64,000 bases of DNA from Granulicella sp. S156 (GTDB taxonomy: Bacteria; Acidobacteriota; Terriglobia; Terriglobales; Acidobacteriaceae), in contig NZ_LMUH01000013.1 of the NCBI RefSeq assembly GCF_009766105.1, positions 496,332 through 560,331 on the forward strand, written 5' to 3'. This document shows positions 1-7,571 of this stretch, one piece after another. The notes beneath the pieces were generated by a model. That model saw nothing but the letters and a program-made list of their open reading frames with translations, did not search any database and had not been told where the DNA came from. The position numbers and the translations under genes are program-made. Each line of letters opens with the position of its first letter. The first letter of the stretch is position 1.

Positions 1-87
1 GAACACCAGGGATGGGATTGACAGCCTTCGGGCGCGTTCAATCAAGCGCCGGAGGTGAGGCCGTTTGATGGGATGGGTGATGTGCAT
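1..87 (-). CDS. 5' end of an unidentified gene, cut by the window edge
   Basis: Reading leftwards on the minus strand there is an ATG at 85-87, preceded at 5 bases by a clear GGAG ribosome-binding site, followed by 29 codons with no stop before the window ends. The visible peptide is basic (start MHITHPIKRPHLRRLIERAR). It matches no family I recognise. A copy of the 49-bp repeat at 168-216 lies about 80 bases upstream, in the same relative orientation as the other copy has to the gene at 3457. The strength of the Shine-Dalgarno site is the main argument that this is a real gene; too little is visible to say more. Confidence 0.45.
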   Translation of the reverse strand, partial: MHITHPIKRPHLRRLIERARRLSIPSLVF

Positions 88-511
88 TGTTGCTCCTTTT
101 GTTTACATCTCCGGCGAGTGGGTGCTCTCCGTTGCAACGTCTGGAGCGAAGGTAGGCGAGAATTGGGTCGCGATTATTACCTTTTGCGACGCATTATTCC
201 ATCTGAGGCAATAATCCAGAGACACAGATCGCGCTGGTTGAGACACACAGGAAGGGCATATTGGGTTGCGCTGTGGAGGCGCAGAGATTCTCTCTCGCTG
301 GTCTGGGCTTTTTTCTATTTAGGGGTGTCCAGGGGGGATATTTCTCTTTTTAGGGAATGCAACGAGATCATCAAGGTAGACAAACTGCTGGTCTCAGCCA
401 CAGGCCTTCCTCGCAGAAGGCGGTTTCGCTTGCCGCTTGCGGGTCAATGAGTGACTCGGCGATTTAGCACCATTCCAGGCCCATCCATGCCGCTATGCTT
501 CGGAAGCTTAC
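88..511. other. Gene-free stretch containing one copy of a 49-bp repeat
   Basis: Apart from the repeat at 168-216 I see no credible gene here. A 131-codon plus-strand frame crosses it but has no ribosome-binding site, a composition unlike a folded protein, and overlaps the start of the better supported minus-strand gene at 87. Confidence 0.5.
168..216 (+). repeat. 49-bp inverted repeat, left copy
   Basis: The 34 bases 168-201 are identical to the reverse complement of 3384-3417, and the similarity continues with a few mismatches to 216 (partner 3369). Both copies sit upstream of outward-facing genes (minus-strand gene at 87, plus-strand gene at 3457). They may be terminal repeats of a mobile segment or a shared promoter/operator region. 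Confidence 0.85.
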
Positions 512-1495
512 TCAGATTGAGACGCTGCGTCCACGATGAACAGCTGGATTTGAAGTTCGCGTGGGTTTCGCTCGGATCCTGGGTTCGTTGCTGACATTCC
601 TGATCAAGTTGCGAAGCCAGACGCACCCTGCGTCAGCATGAGTACGCGCCGAATGCAGGAGATACTCATCGAATGAACCGACGTCCAGGGGAACACTCTT
701 GTTCACCAGATTGAGGATAGAAGAGTGTGCGCGGGCGAGGCGTTCAGGAATCACTGCTATGAGATCACTTTGTGCGACGAGATGAAGAGCATCCATGTAG
801 TGCGGAACGGAGGCGATCACCCGCCGCGTATGGCCCAGTTCTTCGAGCCACTCGTCAATTGGGTCCGGGGTGAACTCCACAGGCACAACCCCAACGTGAG
901 CGGCGTTCAAAAACGTCTTGAGGTCCAGCCTCTTCGTACACAAGGGATGGTTCGAACGCAAGACGCAGATGTCTCGGTCAGAGAAAAGAAACTCTCTCTT
1001 GAAGCCGGGCACATCCTGTGTCTGACACGCGACGACCGCGTCCGGCAGCGGAGCGTTCTGGAATGAAGCCGCGATGTTTCCCCTCCATGGATGGATTTCG
1101 ATCCGGGTCGCAGGAGCTTGCGCTTGCATGCTTCTCGATAACGCGGGCAGAAGCAGGTTGCTCGCGTAATCTGACATGACAATGCGAAACGTACGCGTGC
1201 TCAAAGCAGGGATGAAGGTGTCGCTGACAAATATTTCCCGAACACGCTCGACTGTATCCCTCACTTGTGGCCTCAACGATTGGGCTCGCAAAGTCAGTTC
1301 CATCTTGCCGCCGACTCTCACCAGAAGCGGATCCCCAAGCAGATCGCGCAGCTTTTCCAGAGAGTGACTCATTGCAGGCTGTGAGAGGCCGACTTTCATC
1401 CCTGCCCGGCTGACGCTCTCTTCCTGGAGAAGAGCGTCCAACGCGGCAAGCAAGTTGAGATTCAGGGAAGCTATATTCACTGAGAGAATATACAT
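512..1495 (-). CDS. LysR-family transcriptional regulator
   Basis: The 327-aa product has the standard LysR layout: an N-terminal winged helix-turn-helix (about residues 10-70, with the SQPAMSHSLEKLRDLLGDPL recognition segment) and a C-terminal substrate-binding domain of NodD-like type. The longer open frame reaches 1546, but the family N-terminus fits the ATG at 1495 or the GTG at 1480 better. The gene is divergent from the RidA-family gene at 1629, the usual arrangement of a LysR regulator and its target. A 21-bp palindrome at 1472-1492 overlaps the first codons. The ligand cannot be deduced. Confidence 0.9.
   Translation of the reverse strand: MYILSVNIASLNLNLLAALDALLQEESVSRAGMKVGLSQPAMSHSLEKLRDLLGDPLLVRVGGKMELTLRAQSLRPQVRDTVERVREIFVSDTFIPALSTRTFRIVMSDYASNLLLPALSRSMQAQAPATRIEIHPWRGNIAASFQNAPLPDAVVACQTQDVPGFKREFLFSDRDICVLRSNHPLCTKRLDLKTFLNAAHVGVVPVEFTPDPIDEWLEELGHTRRVIASVPHYMDALHLVAQSDLIAVIPERLARAHSSILNLVNKSVPLDVGSFDEYLLHSARTHADAGCVWLRNLIRNVSNEPRIRAKPTRTSNPAVHRGRSVSI
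1472..1492. promoter_or_regulatory. Palindrome at the LysR/RidA divergent promoter
   Basis: TATATTC and GAATATA form a perfect 7-bp inverted repeat separated by 7 bases, and the site contains the T-N11-A pattern typical of LysR binding sites. It overlaps the assumed start of the LysR gene and lies about 140 bases before the RidA start, fitting autoregulation and target control. If the GTG at 1480 is the true start, the site straddles it. Confidence 0.5.
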
Positions 1496-1628
1496 TATGA
1501 GCACAATCGATTGGAAGAATACTGCTGATTCTCTTAGTGTAGGCATAGCCGAAAAGAGATCTGCGACCAGAGATGCAAGCTGTCGCGGAACCTCAAGCTA
1601 TAAGCGCAGTACGCAGAGGAGAAGCACC

Positions 1629-2048
1629 ATGCCAGAAGTTCGCCAGGTTACGTTATTTAATCCAGAGACCATGTTCAAGCCCACCGCAGGATACTCCCAA
1701 GTCGCGGAAGTGAAGAGCGGCAAGCTCGTTTACATTGCAGGCCAGATTCCGTTCGATCAGGAGGGGAATTTAGTTGGGAAAGATGACTTCCTGAGCCAGG
1801 CGGAGCAGGTGTTCAAAAATTTGAAGGCAGCAGTAGAGGCGGCCGGAGGTACTCCCGAGGACATCGTGAAACTGAATTACTTCTGTGTCGAAAGCGTGGA
1901 TCCCTCGTTGACTCCCGGAATTCTGGCGGTACGAGATCGCTTCGTAAACGTTGCAGCGCCGCCAATCAGCACCTTCGTAGTGGTAAAGCGGCTTGTTCGC
2001 CCAGAGTGGCTCATCGAAATTGAAGCGGTAGCTGTTATCAATGCTTAG
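1629..2048 (+). CDS. RidA/YjgF/YER057c/UK114-family protein
   Basis: The 139-aa product has the RidA fold signature: KLVYIAGQIPFDQEGNLVG near the N-terminus, EQVFKNLKAAVEAAGGTPEDIVKLN in the middle (quoted as landmarks), and a C-terminal region ending in IEIEAVAVI. RidA proteins hydrolyse reactive enamine/imine intermediates to keto acids plus ammonia; divergent members act in catabolic pathways. The ATG at 1629 follows a purine-rich GAGGAGAAG site, so I use it rather than the longer frame from 1455. Insertion of SVDPSLTPG in the middle departs from the housekeeping RidA, so a catabolic paralogue controlled by the divergent LysR regulator is likely. Confidence 0.88.
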   Translation: MPEVRQVTLFNPETMFKPTAGYSQVAEVKSGKLVYIAGQIPFDQEGNLVGKDDFLSQAEQVFKNLKAAVEAAGGTPEDIVKLNYFCVESVDPSLTPGILAVRDRFVNVAAPPISTFVVVKRLVRPEWLIEIEAVAVINA

Positions 2049-2323
2049 ACAGTGAAAACTAAACTGAGAAGACATCACATTGCTCACTCCTCGCGGGAAG
2101 CTCCGGAGAGGCATGAAAAAGCTCTCGTATTCAATCCCAGCCTCGACTGGCGCATTCAGGTCAATGCACTCATCCACTCCGGTTTGTGGCCGCGAATTCA
2201 TCAGATCTGGGCATTCCCACCATGATTGGCAGAAAATTCGCGGGTATGCCGCGGGTCAAGGCTGGAGCCCAGATGATCGAAGAAGAATGTGCGCCTTGAG
2301 GCGCGGCGGGCACGCGAGCAAAA

Positions 2324-3046
2324 TCAAACTCGCGTGGGAATGCCCATTCCGGGGGACCGCTTTGCAGCAATCCTCCGGTGGACTCTGTTCAGACGATCGA
2401 TGGCATGGTGGAAGTACGCATCGTCCATTTCCACGCCGATGTACCTTCGGCCAGCGAGCAATGCGGCTGCACATGAGCTTCCACTACCTGCGAAGGGATC
2501 GAGCACCAGCTCTCCAGGGAGTGAGAAGCAGCGGATCAAAGGAGCCAGAGCTTCTACAGGTTTCTGAGTGGGATGAAGCTTGTTGCCGCTGTATGGCATC
2601 TCCATCACATCGCCGAGCGGCTGTTTCGGCAGCGGGGGTCTTCCCTTGGCCAGCAGAAATGCCTGCTCATGCTGATAACGGAGGAACCTGCTCTTCGAGC
2701 TATAGCTCTTGCGAAAGACGATGTGTCCGACAGGCTGAAAGCCCGCGCTGCGCCATGCTTCGAAGAACGCATCGACCTTCGTCCATCCGTAGAACATCAC
2801 GGCTACCCGGTCCTGCTTCAATACCCGATATGCTTCTGCCATCGCCGGCTTGAGCCAGGTGTCATCGGCATCATTCTGAATCGTGCGCCCGGTGCGGTCG
2901 CGATAGTTCACCAGGTAGGGTGGATCAGTGAGTATGAAATCCACGCTGTTTGTGGGCATCTGACGCATCACTTCGATGCAGTCGCCATGAAGGATCTGGT
3001 TCGTGAAGCTGCTCTGCTGCGCGGTTGCTACGGTTGTGGTTGCCAT
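2324..3046 (-). CDS. Beta-class DNA methyltransferase (N6-adenine or N4-cytosine)
   Basis: The 240-aa protein carries the catalytic motif DPPY at residues 41-44 near the N-terminus and the S-adenosylmethionine motif DPFAGSGS near residue 190, the order of beta-class amino-methyltransferases. GDCIEVMRQMP before the catalytic motif is also family-typical. The frame extends upstream to 3241, but the ATG at 3046 has a strong AAAGGAG site 9 bases before it. No restriction endonuclease gene is adjacent, so it is an orphan, as often found on mobile elements as anti-restriction or regulatory methylase. The segment just upstream is the structured repeat at 3083-3287. Confidence 0.9.
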   Translation of the reverse strand: MATTTVATAQQSSFTNQILHGDCIEVMRQMPTNSVDFILTDPPYLVNYRDRTGRTIQNDADDTWLKPAMAEAYRVLKQDRVAVMFYGWTKVDAFFEAWRSAGFQPVGHIVFRKSYSSKSRFLRYQHEQAFLLAKGRPPLPKQPLGDVMEMPYSGNKLHPTQKPVEALAPLIRCFSLPGELVLDPFAGSGSSCAAALLAGRRYIGVEMDDAYFHHAIDRLNRVHRRIAAKRSPGMGIPTRV

Positions 3047-3082
3047 CGCTGAAATCTCCTTTGGTCCCATGTCTCTGAAGGC

Positions 3083-3287
3083 GACCGGGACACACCACGC
3101 GAAGCGATGCGAGGGGCCCGCCTCCCAAGGCAAGCGGGTGCATTTTCGGGAGGGCCGAAAGAATGTTCTGCGCTCTTTGCAGAAGATTGTTTTGGAGAGA
3201 TCCGAAACCCGCAGGGCGGCCGCCAGGCCGAAGCAGAACAAGCGCAGTCCGCAGGGCGGCGGTCAAGACCCGAAGCAGTGTCCGGTC
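3083..3287. ncRNA. Candidate structured RNA, copy A
   Basis: This 205-base segment is homologous to 18527-18700. Shared blocks include the CACACC start, CTCCCAAG, TGCATTT, CCGAAGCAG and CCGCAGGGCG. The ends pair: GACCGG(G)ACAC at 3083-3093 with GTGTCCGGTC at 3278-3287. The corresponding pair in copy B is GTCAC with GTGAC, so the A:T pair in the middle is inverted while pairing is kept. Inside there is a perfect TTCTGC/GCAGAA hairpin. It lies just upstream of the methyltransferase gene. The transcribed strand is not known; plus is the direction in which the blocks are quoted. It could be an orphan guide-like RNA of the IscB/HEARO type, but I cannot confirm that. Confidence 0.5.
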
Positions 3288-3368
3288 GATGCGCAGAGAG
3301 ATTGGACTGGGGATCAGCTAGTTGGCATTCTTTACAACGGGGCAGCAGAGAGGTCTTCCGGGGCGTTC

Positions 3369-3417
3369 GATTGTTGTCCCAGGTGGAATAATGCGTCGCA
3401 AAAGGTAATAATCGCGA
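3369..3417 (-). repeat. 49-bp inverted repeat, right copy
   Basis: This is the reverse-complement partner of 168-216; 34 bases (3384-3417) are identical. It ends 39 bases before the start of the small gene at 3457, where it may act as promoter or operator. The core has two AATAAT boxes on either side of GCGTCGCAAAAGG. Confidence 0.85.
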
Positions 3418-3456
3418 TCATTTTCCGACCTAGTTTAGGGCTTGGAGTGCTCGGCA

Positions 3457-3684
3457 ATGAGCAAAGAAGCCCTGGATAAGCCAAACCCGGTTGAGCGGCG
3501 AATCGTGATCGTCGGAGGTGCGAGCGAAGTTCTCGACGACGCTCTAAAGGACTTCATAGTTGAGTGGCTGGTGCCCAAGCTGGTTGACGAATACATCCGC
3601 ATTCATTCGAAGGGTCCAATTCACGGTGGAGCGCGGGGTGTTGACCTCGACGCGCAGGAGTTGAACCTGAGCGCTGGAACGTGA
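3457..3684 (+). CDS. Small hypothetical protein upstream of the serine recombinase
   Basis: The 75-aa product (start MSKEALDKPNPVERRIVIVG) is acidic and probably helical, with no domain I recognise. The ATG at 3457 has a GGAG site 10 bases upstream. It is followed at 94 bases by the recombinase gene in the same direction, suggesting co-transcription and a role in the mobile element such as recombination directionality or regulation; that is only an inference from position. Confidence 0.55.
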   Translation: MSKEALDKPNPVERRIVIVGGASEVLDDALKDFIVEWLVPKLVDEYIRIHSKGPIHGGARGVDLDAQELNLSAGT

Positions 3685-3778
3685 TGCTGTTCAGAGTGCA
3701 TCTTGACGAGAAATAGCGGCTAAATAGCCGCGGCAACGGCCAATTTGCGAGTTAAACTCTACGACAAGGAAATTGGCT

Positions 3779-5503
3779 ATGCGATGCGCTATATACGCTC
3801 GGTTCTCGTCTGATCTACAACGTCCTACTTCCATTGAAGACCAGCTTCGCCGGTGTAGAGAATTCGCAGAAAGGCAAGGCTGGTCGGTTGTCGAGGAGCT
3901 TGTTCGCTGCGATGAAGCTAGATCGGCAGCGACCTTAGCTGGGCGTGATGCGCTCACAGAGTTGATGAAAGCGGCGAAGACGAAGCCCCGCCCGTTCGAC
4001 TGCCTTCTTGTGGATGACACTTCACGTCTGGCTCGCAATCTGCCGGATGTCTTGAACATGAACGACCGGCTCCTCTATTCCGGCGTATTTATCTACGCTG
4101 TTGCCCAACGCCTGGATTGCCGCGAGAAGACATCCCGACCGCTGTTGACGCTCCACGGCATGATGGACGAGCAGTTCCTCGTGAGCCTCGGAGAAAAAGT
4201 ACATCGTGGTCAGGAGGGAAGGGCGTTGAAGGGAATGCAACCCGGTGGACGGTGTTTCGGCTACCGGAATGTTCCTATCGAAGATCCGACCCGGATGGGC
4301 AAGTACGGCCGCGCTGCGGTGAGCGGCGTGAAGCTGGAATTCGATGAGGAGCAGTCCGCAACTGTTCTTCGCGTTTTCAATATGTATGCCGATGGCAACA
4401 GCCTCGCGGCGATAGCAAAAATCTTGAATTCCGAGGGCGTACAGGCTCCTCAGCCTCCCCGCACACGCCAGATTCGAGCATGGCATCCATCTGCGATTCG
4501 GGAGATGGTGCGTAACGAACGCTACCGTGGAGTTTTTGTCTGGAATCGGACGCGTAAGGAGAGGAACCCCGAGACCGGACGCAAGACCAGCAGGCCACGT
4601 CCCGAGTCAGACTGGATGCGGGTGGAGGTTCCTGAATGGCGGATCGTGCATGAGGAACTCTGGAAGCGAGTTGAAGCCCAAATTCATAGAGTGAATAAGA
4701 GATTCGGGGCAGTCAGCGTCGGAGGGCATGGTCGAATGGGTCGGGGACCGAGATACCTTTTCAGCGGATTTATGATTTGCGGCCTCTGCGGGGCGAGGAT
4801 GATTATCGTTTCGGGCGATGGCAAGCGAGCATACGTCAAGTACGGCTGCCCCAGCCATCGCTACCGTGGAGTCTGCACGAACAGCGTCCTCATGCGTCGG
4901 GACAGACTTGAAGCGCAACTTCTCGACGGATTGTCGAACCGAACCCTCCACCCGGTTGCGGTTGCGTTCGCTCTCGAGCGTTTCCAGGAAGCATTGCAAC
5001 GTCGTTTAAACCAAATACGCGATCAAGCGGACAGTGCTGCTAACGGGGTAGCGGCACTTCAGGCGAAGCGACAGGACTTGAAGATGCAGGTGAATAACGT
5101 GACCGAGGCGATTGCGACAATCGGTCATTCGCCCAGTCTCTTATCGAAATTGGCCATGATCGAAGCGGAGATCGGTAGGTTAGACGACCGGCTTGCTGAG
5201 ATGAACGAACCGCGAGACCTATCGCTGTCGCTGGATGAACTGAGGGAGTTTTTGTGCCAGCAGGCCGCTGAAGTTGACAGGCTTCTGCATGGCGATGTCG
5301 AAATTGCGCGGCAGACGCTGGGCAAACACATTGAGCAGCTTATACTTACGCCGACAGAAGCTCCCGATGGACCTCTACTCGAAGTTTCCGGAGACGTTGA
5401 ACTATTCAACGTATTGGGAGACTCGGGGGATGTGTGTAGCAGTAATGGTGGCCAGAGACGGCATCGAACCGCCGACGCCGGCCTTTTCAGGGCCTTTTGT
5501 TGA
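3779..5503 (+). CDS. Large serine recombinase/integrase
   Basis: The 574-aa protein has the resolvase N-terminal catalytic domain (about residues 1-150; nucleophile Ser10 in YARFS, later DDTSRLAR), then a recombinase DNA-binding domain (about 170-290), a zinc ribbon (CGLC ... CPSHRYRGVC, about 335-365) and a long coiled coil (about 390-470), all typical of phage or island integrases that join attP and attB without repeat-directed homology. The ATG at 3779 has AAGGAA 9 bases upstream; a TTG two codons earlier is possible. The last 18 or so codons (from about 5446) are made of the tRNA-Phe fragment, so the normal C-terminus was probably altered by integration or by design lies on the attachment site. 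Confidence 0.93.
   Translation: MRCAIYARFSSDLQRPTSIEDQLRRCREFAERQGWSVVEELVRCDEARSAATLAGRDALTELMKAAKTKPRPFDCLLVDDTSRLARNLPDVLNMNDRLLYSGVFIYAVAQRLDCREKTSRPLLTLHGMMDEQFLVSLGEKVHRGQEGRALKGMQPGGRCFGYRNVPIEDPTRMGKYGRAAVSGVKLEFDEEQSATVLRVFNMYADGNSLAAIAKILNSEGVQAPQPPRTRQIRAWHPSAIREMVRNERYRGVFVWNRTRKERNPETGRKTSRPRPESDWMRVEVPEWRIVHEELWKRVEAQIHRVNKRFGAVSVGGHGRMGRGPRYLFSGFMICGLCGARMIIVSGDGKRAYVKYGCPSHRYRGVCTNSVLMRRDRLEAQLLDGLSNRTLHPVAVAFALERFQEALQRRLNQIRDQADSAANGVAALQAKRQDLKMQVNNVTEAIATIGHSPSLLSKLAMIEAEIGRLDDRLAEMNEPRDLSLSLDELREFLCQQAAEVDRLLHGDVEIARQTLGKHIEQLILTPTEAPDGPLLEVSGDVELFNVLGDSGDVCSSNGGQRRHRTADAGLFRAFC
5444..5494. repeat. Left attachment site: 51-bp copy of tRNA-Phe 3' part
   Basis: These 51 bases equal 19029-19079 with a single mismatch (C at 5462, G at 19047). 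They cover the CCA end, acceptor 3' strand, T arm, variable loop and anticodon arm of tRNA-Phe, but the 5' half of the tRNA is missing here. Direct orientation and 13,585-bp spacing mark it as an integration duplicate. Confidence 0.9.
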
Positions 5504-5814
5504 TCGCTCTAAGTCGTCTGGAATCAGCGGATATTACTGAGGAAAAAGAAATTATAGCCGCGCAAAAAGTGGGATAGAGAAGGAGATTTTGGGATCTTTT
5601 TGGATCTGTGGTGTACCCCTAATGTACCCACCTAACCCCTGCACTGTTAGCTTCTCGCAGCGTGAGCTGATCCGAATCAAACGAGCGTATATTCCGAATT
5701 GGACGAATCAAAAATCCAGGTCATCGTACAGCGTGATGTGCGAGACATCGCTGAGGTCGAGCAGCTGGATCAGCCGAAGCGCGCCTTTTCCATACTCGCG
5801 GTGTTCTCGTTTGG
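5504..5814. other. Intergenic stretch with an ATPase gene remnant
   Basis: No intact gene is visible between the recombinase end and the HipA end. The right third contains the reading-frame remnant listed at 5667-5818. The left part is AT-rich and shows nothing I can name. Confidence 0.5.
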
Positions 5815-5818
5815 TTAG
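5667..5818 (+). pseudogene. Remnant of an AAA-type ATPase (DUF4143-like) gene
   Basis: In one plus-strand frame the segment VQRDVRDIAEVEQLDQ (from 5726) closely resembles the conserved region of prokaryotic AAA ATPases that carry a C-terminal DUF4143 domain, found in toxin/defence contexts. The frame has no start, is closed by TAG at 5816-5818, and only about 45 codons remain. It is probably debris of a lost island gene. The match is from memory of the motif, without a search. Confidence 0.35.
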
Positions 5819-7098
5819 ATCTGGCCGGCGGTTCTGATCTCTTCAGGCGCGTCATAAAATGCGAAAGGATTCAGGAACTGTCTGCCGTAGAGGAGCGCGC
5901 GGTCTGCCGCTGATAGATTCGCCTCATCGCAAATACCATCCCAGTGTGCCCGGATGGTATTGACCTGTCGCAAAATGATGGCGCGTGCGTCCGCATCGGT
6001 GAGTTGGAATTGCGGCGCAGATTTCAGACACAATCCCAATTGACTCCTGTTTTCGTTGCCCTCGATCAACATGCCCTGCCCGGCCTCGTTGCCGGTGCGA
6101 AGTTGCGGGCATACGTCGTAGGCAGGGGTGAGACGCAGATTCTTTCCATTCCAGAACGCGGCGTGGTTGCGTGCGTGGTCATCGGTGTTCCCGCACAGGA
6201 TGTTGAAGGTAAGCCTTCCGAATAGCTCGCGAAGGTCTTCCTGGGGATTCTGAAAGCGACGCCGGATAATCTCCGCCAGCGTCTCGTAGCTTGCGTGCCT
6301 GGCCAGCATTTCGTCGAGTTCGAACATGGTAAGGGCAGACACGAACGCCTTTCGGCTCCATCCGCCCTTCTGCTCCTCGCGATCAAAGCGTTCTACCAGT
6401 AGCACATCTTTGCCGAGCGCTGCTTCCATCCGCACCGGCGAAACATTGAGCCCCGCCAGGCTTGCGAGTCGCATCGCAATGTACTCTGCTTTCACGACGT
6501 TGTAGATGTCTGTGCTCATGGAGAACTTGGCGATGAACTTCTTGTCATCGGATGTCAGGAGAGCCTTGGGCCTGGCCCCACCCAATGACGTCCCGTGCTG
6601 AAGAGCTTTATCCAGCTCTGGAGAGAGAGGGACTCCTTTTTCTACCTGCTCCGCTGAACGCAGCAGATCGGCCAGAGAGGCTTGGTTCATACTCCGTGGC
6701 TCATATTTGGACGGGGATACCTGGAAGTCCAGGGCACCGGCGCGGTCTGAGCCGGATTCGAGAAGGTAGGTCAACTCACCCAGATCGTGGCTGGCGGCTT
6801 CCTTCCCCTTGACGCTGAGCACGCGGTGGATCAGAACACGCCTCCCCCAGGCATCGGGAGAGGCATCTCGAATACAACCAGGCATCGAGAGGCCGTCTGC
6901 GAGTGGGATCTCACCGGCCTGAAGAGGAAGTTCGGGCTCGTAGATCGAGATCGCGTTCTCTCGCGCCAGATAACTCCGGCCATAGTTGAACAGCAACTGA
7001 TCTCCGACGCGCTGCAGGACGCCAGCGACGACGGGCTTTGTCTCGCCGGGGAGCCAAATCCAAACGTATGCCTCTTTGTAGTCGTCCTTAGAAATCAT
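5815..7098 (-). CDS. hipA: HipA-family serine/threonine kinase toxin (module 1)
   Basis: The 427-aa protein has the full HipA layout: an N-terminal subdomain to about residue 110, the SLGGARPK phosphate-binding/autophosphorylation loop (near 172), the catalytic GNTDDHARNH segment (near 307) and the metal-binding TPAYDVCPQ segment (near 328). HipA kinases phosphorylate targets such as glutamyl-tRNA synthetase and induce dormancy; the partner HipB neutralises and represses. Its start overlaps the end of hipB by 11 bases, so translation is coupled. All catalytic residues look intact. It is not closely similar to the second HipA at 12701. Confidence 0.93.
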   Translation of the reverse strand: MISKDDYKEAYVWIWLPGETKPVVAGVLQRVGDQLLFNYGRSYLARENAISIYEPELPLQAGEIPLADGLSMPGCIRDASPDAWGRRVLIHRVLSVKGKEAASHDLGELTYLLESGSDRAGALDFQVSPSKYEPRSMNQASLADLLRSAEQVEKGVPLSPELDKALQHGTSLGGARPKALLTSDDKKFIAKFSMSTDIYNVVKAEYIAMRLASLAGLNVSPVRMEAALGKDVLLVERFDREEQKGGWSRKAFVSALTMFELDEMLARHASYETLAEIIRRRFQNPQEDLRELFGRLTFNILCGNTDDHARNHAAFWNGKNLRLTPAYDVCPQLRTGNEAGQGMLIEGNENRSQLGLCLKSAPQFQLTDADARAIILRQVNTIRAHWDGICDEANLSAADRALLYGRQFLNPFAFYDAPEEIRTAGQI

Positions 7099-7423
7099 CG
7101 TGGATCACTCTCTTCGATTTGCGTGCATGCTGGGGCAGCAAGCTGAGCTTCTCCCTTAGCGCCGCCCGATGTGTCTGGAGCCGGCCTGGGTCGGTTTCGA
7201 ATAGAGGGACACCTGCGATGACAGCGACTTCGAAGACGGCCCCGATAGCGCAGCTCGGATCACCTTCCTCAATGCGTTGCAGGAGGGTTCGGGAGACGCC
7301 CGCTCGTGTCGCCATGTCTCGCGTGGTGATCTTCCGCTCGATCCTGCCGGCGCGAATCATCTCGGCCAACAATTCGATGGCTTCGATGTTTTGACGTGAA
7401 TAGATGCGCGATGGTTTTGCCAT
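7088..7423 (-). CDS. hipB: HipB-like antitoxin/repressor (module 1)
   Basis: The 111-aa protein has an XRE-type helix-turn-helix at about residues 25-60 (TTRDMATRAGVSRTLLQRIE), as expected for HipB. The ATG at 7423 has an AAGGTGG site 5 bases upstream; the longer frame to 7540 would run through the operators and is not used. The C-terminal 45 residues form a charged tail that could carry the toxin-contacting part. Four palindromic operators lie at 7432-7571 directly upstream, so strong cooperative autorepression is likely. Confidence 0.9.
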   Translation of the reverse strand: MAKPSRIYSRQNIEAIELLAEMIRAGRIERKITTRDMATRAGVSRTLLQRIEEGDPSCAIGAVFEVAVIAGVPLFETDPGRLQTHRAALREKLSLLPQHARKSKRVIHDDF

Positions 7424-7431
7424 ATTCCACC

Positions 7432-7453
7432 TTGGTCTTATATATGACGCCAA
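7432..7453. promoter_or_regulatory. HipB operator S1
   Basis: TTGGTCT-N8-ACGCCAA, a 22-bp site of the TTGGNCT-N8-AGNCCAA type with one mismatch. It begins 9 bases before the hipB start codon and overlaps its ribosome-binding site, so binding could also hinder translation initiation or late promoter steps. Confidence 0.65.
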
Positions 7454-7462
7454 AAGGAGCTT

Positions 7463-7484
7463 CTGGCCTAATATACGAGTCCAA
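7463..7484. promoter_or_regulatory. HipB operator S2
   Basis: CTGGCCT-N8-AGTCCAA, 22 bp, centred exactly 31 bp from S1, about three helical turns, placing S1 and S2 on the same DNA face. Confidence 0.7.
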
Positions 7485-7518
7485 TAATCTCCCAGAAAGT
7501 GATTCGAGTCAAGCGTAT

Positions 7519-7540
7519 TTGGCCTTACTAATGAGTCCAA
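7519..7540. promoter_or_regulatory. HipB operator S3
   Basis: TTGGCCT-N8-AGTCCAA. Flanking AT on both sides extends the symmetry to ATTTGG...CCAAAT, making this the most perfect copy of the set. Confidence 0.72.
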
Positions 7541-7549
7541 ATAACGCTT

Positions 7550-7571
7550 CCGGACTTATTAGCAAGGCCAA
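7550..7571. promoter_or_regulatory. HipB operator S4
   Basis: CCGGACT-N8-AGGCCAA, centred exactly 31 bp from S3, repeating the S1-S2 spacing. A shorter related palindrome (TTGGCT-N6-AGCCAA) follows at 7585-7602 and may be a degenerate fifth site. Confidence 0.7.

Noticed and set aside
55-450. 131-codon plus-strand frame near the left edge
   Set aside because: No ribosome-binding site, Arg/Trp-rich composition typical of a shadow frame, and it overlaps a better supported minus-strand start and a repeat.
2080-2853. 257-codon plus-strand frame
   Set aside because: Runs antisense over the DNA methyltransferase, whose motifs and start site are clear.
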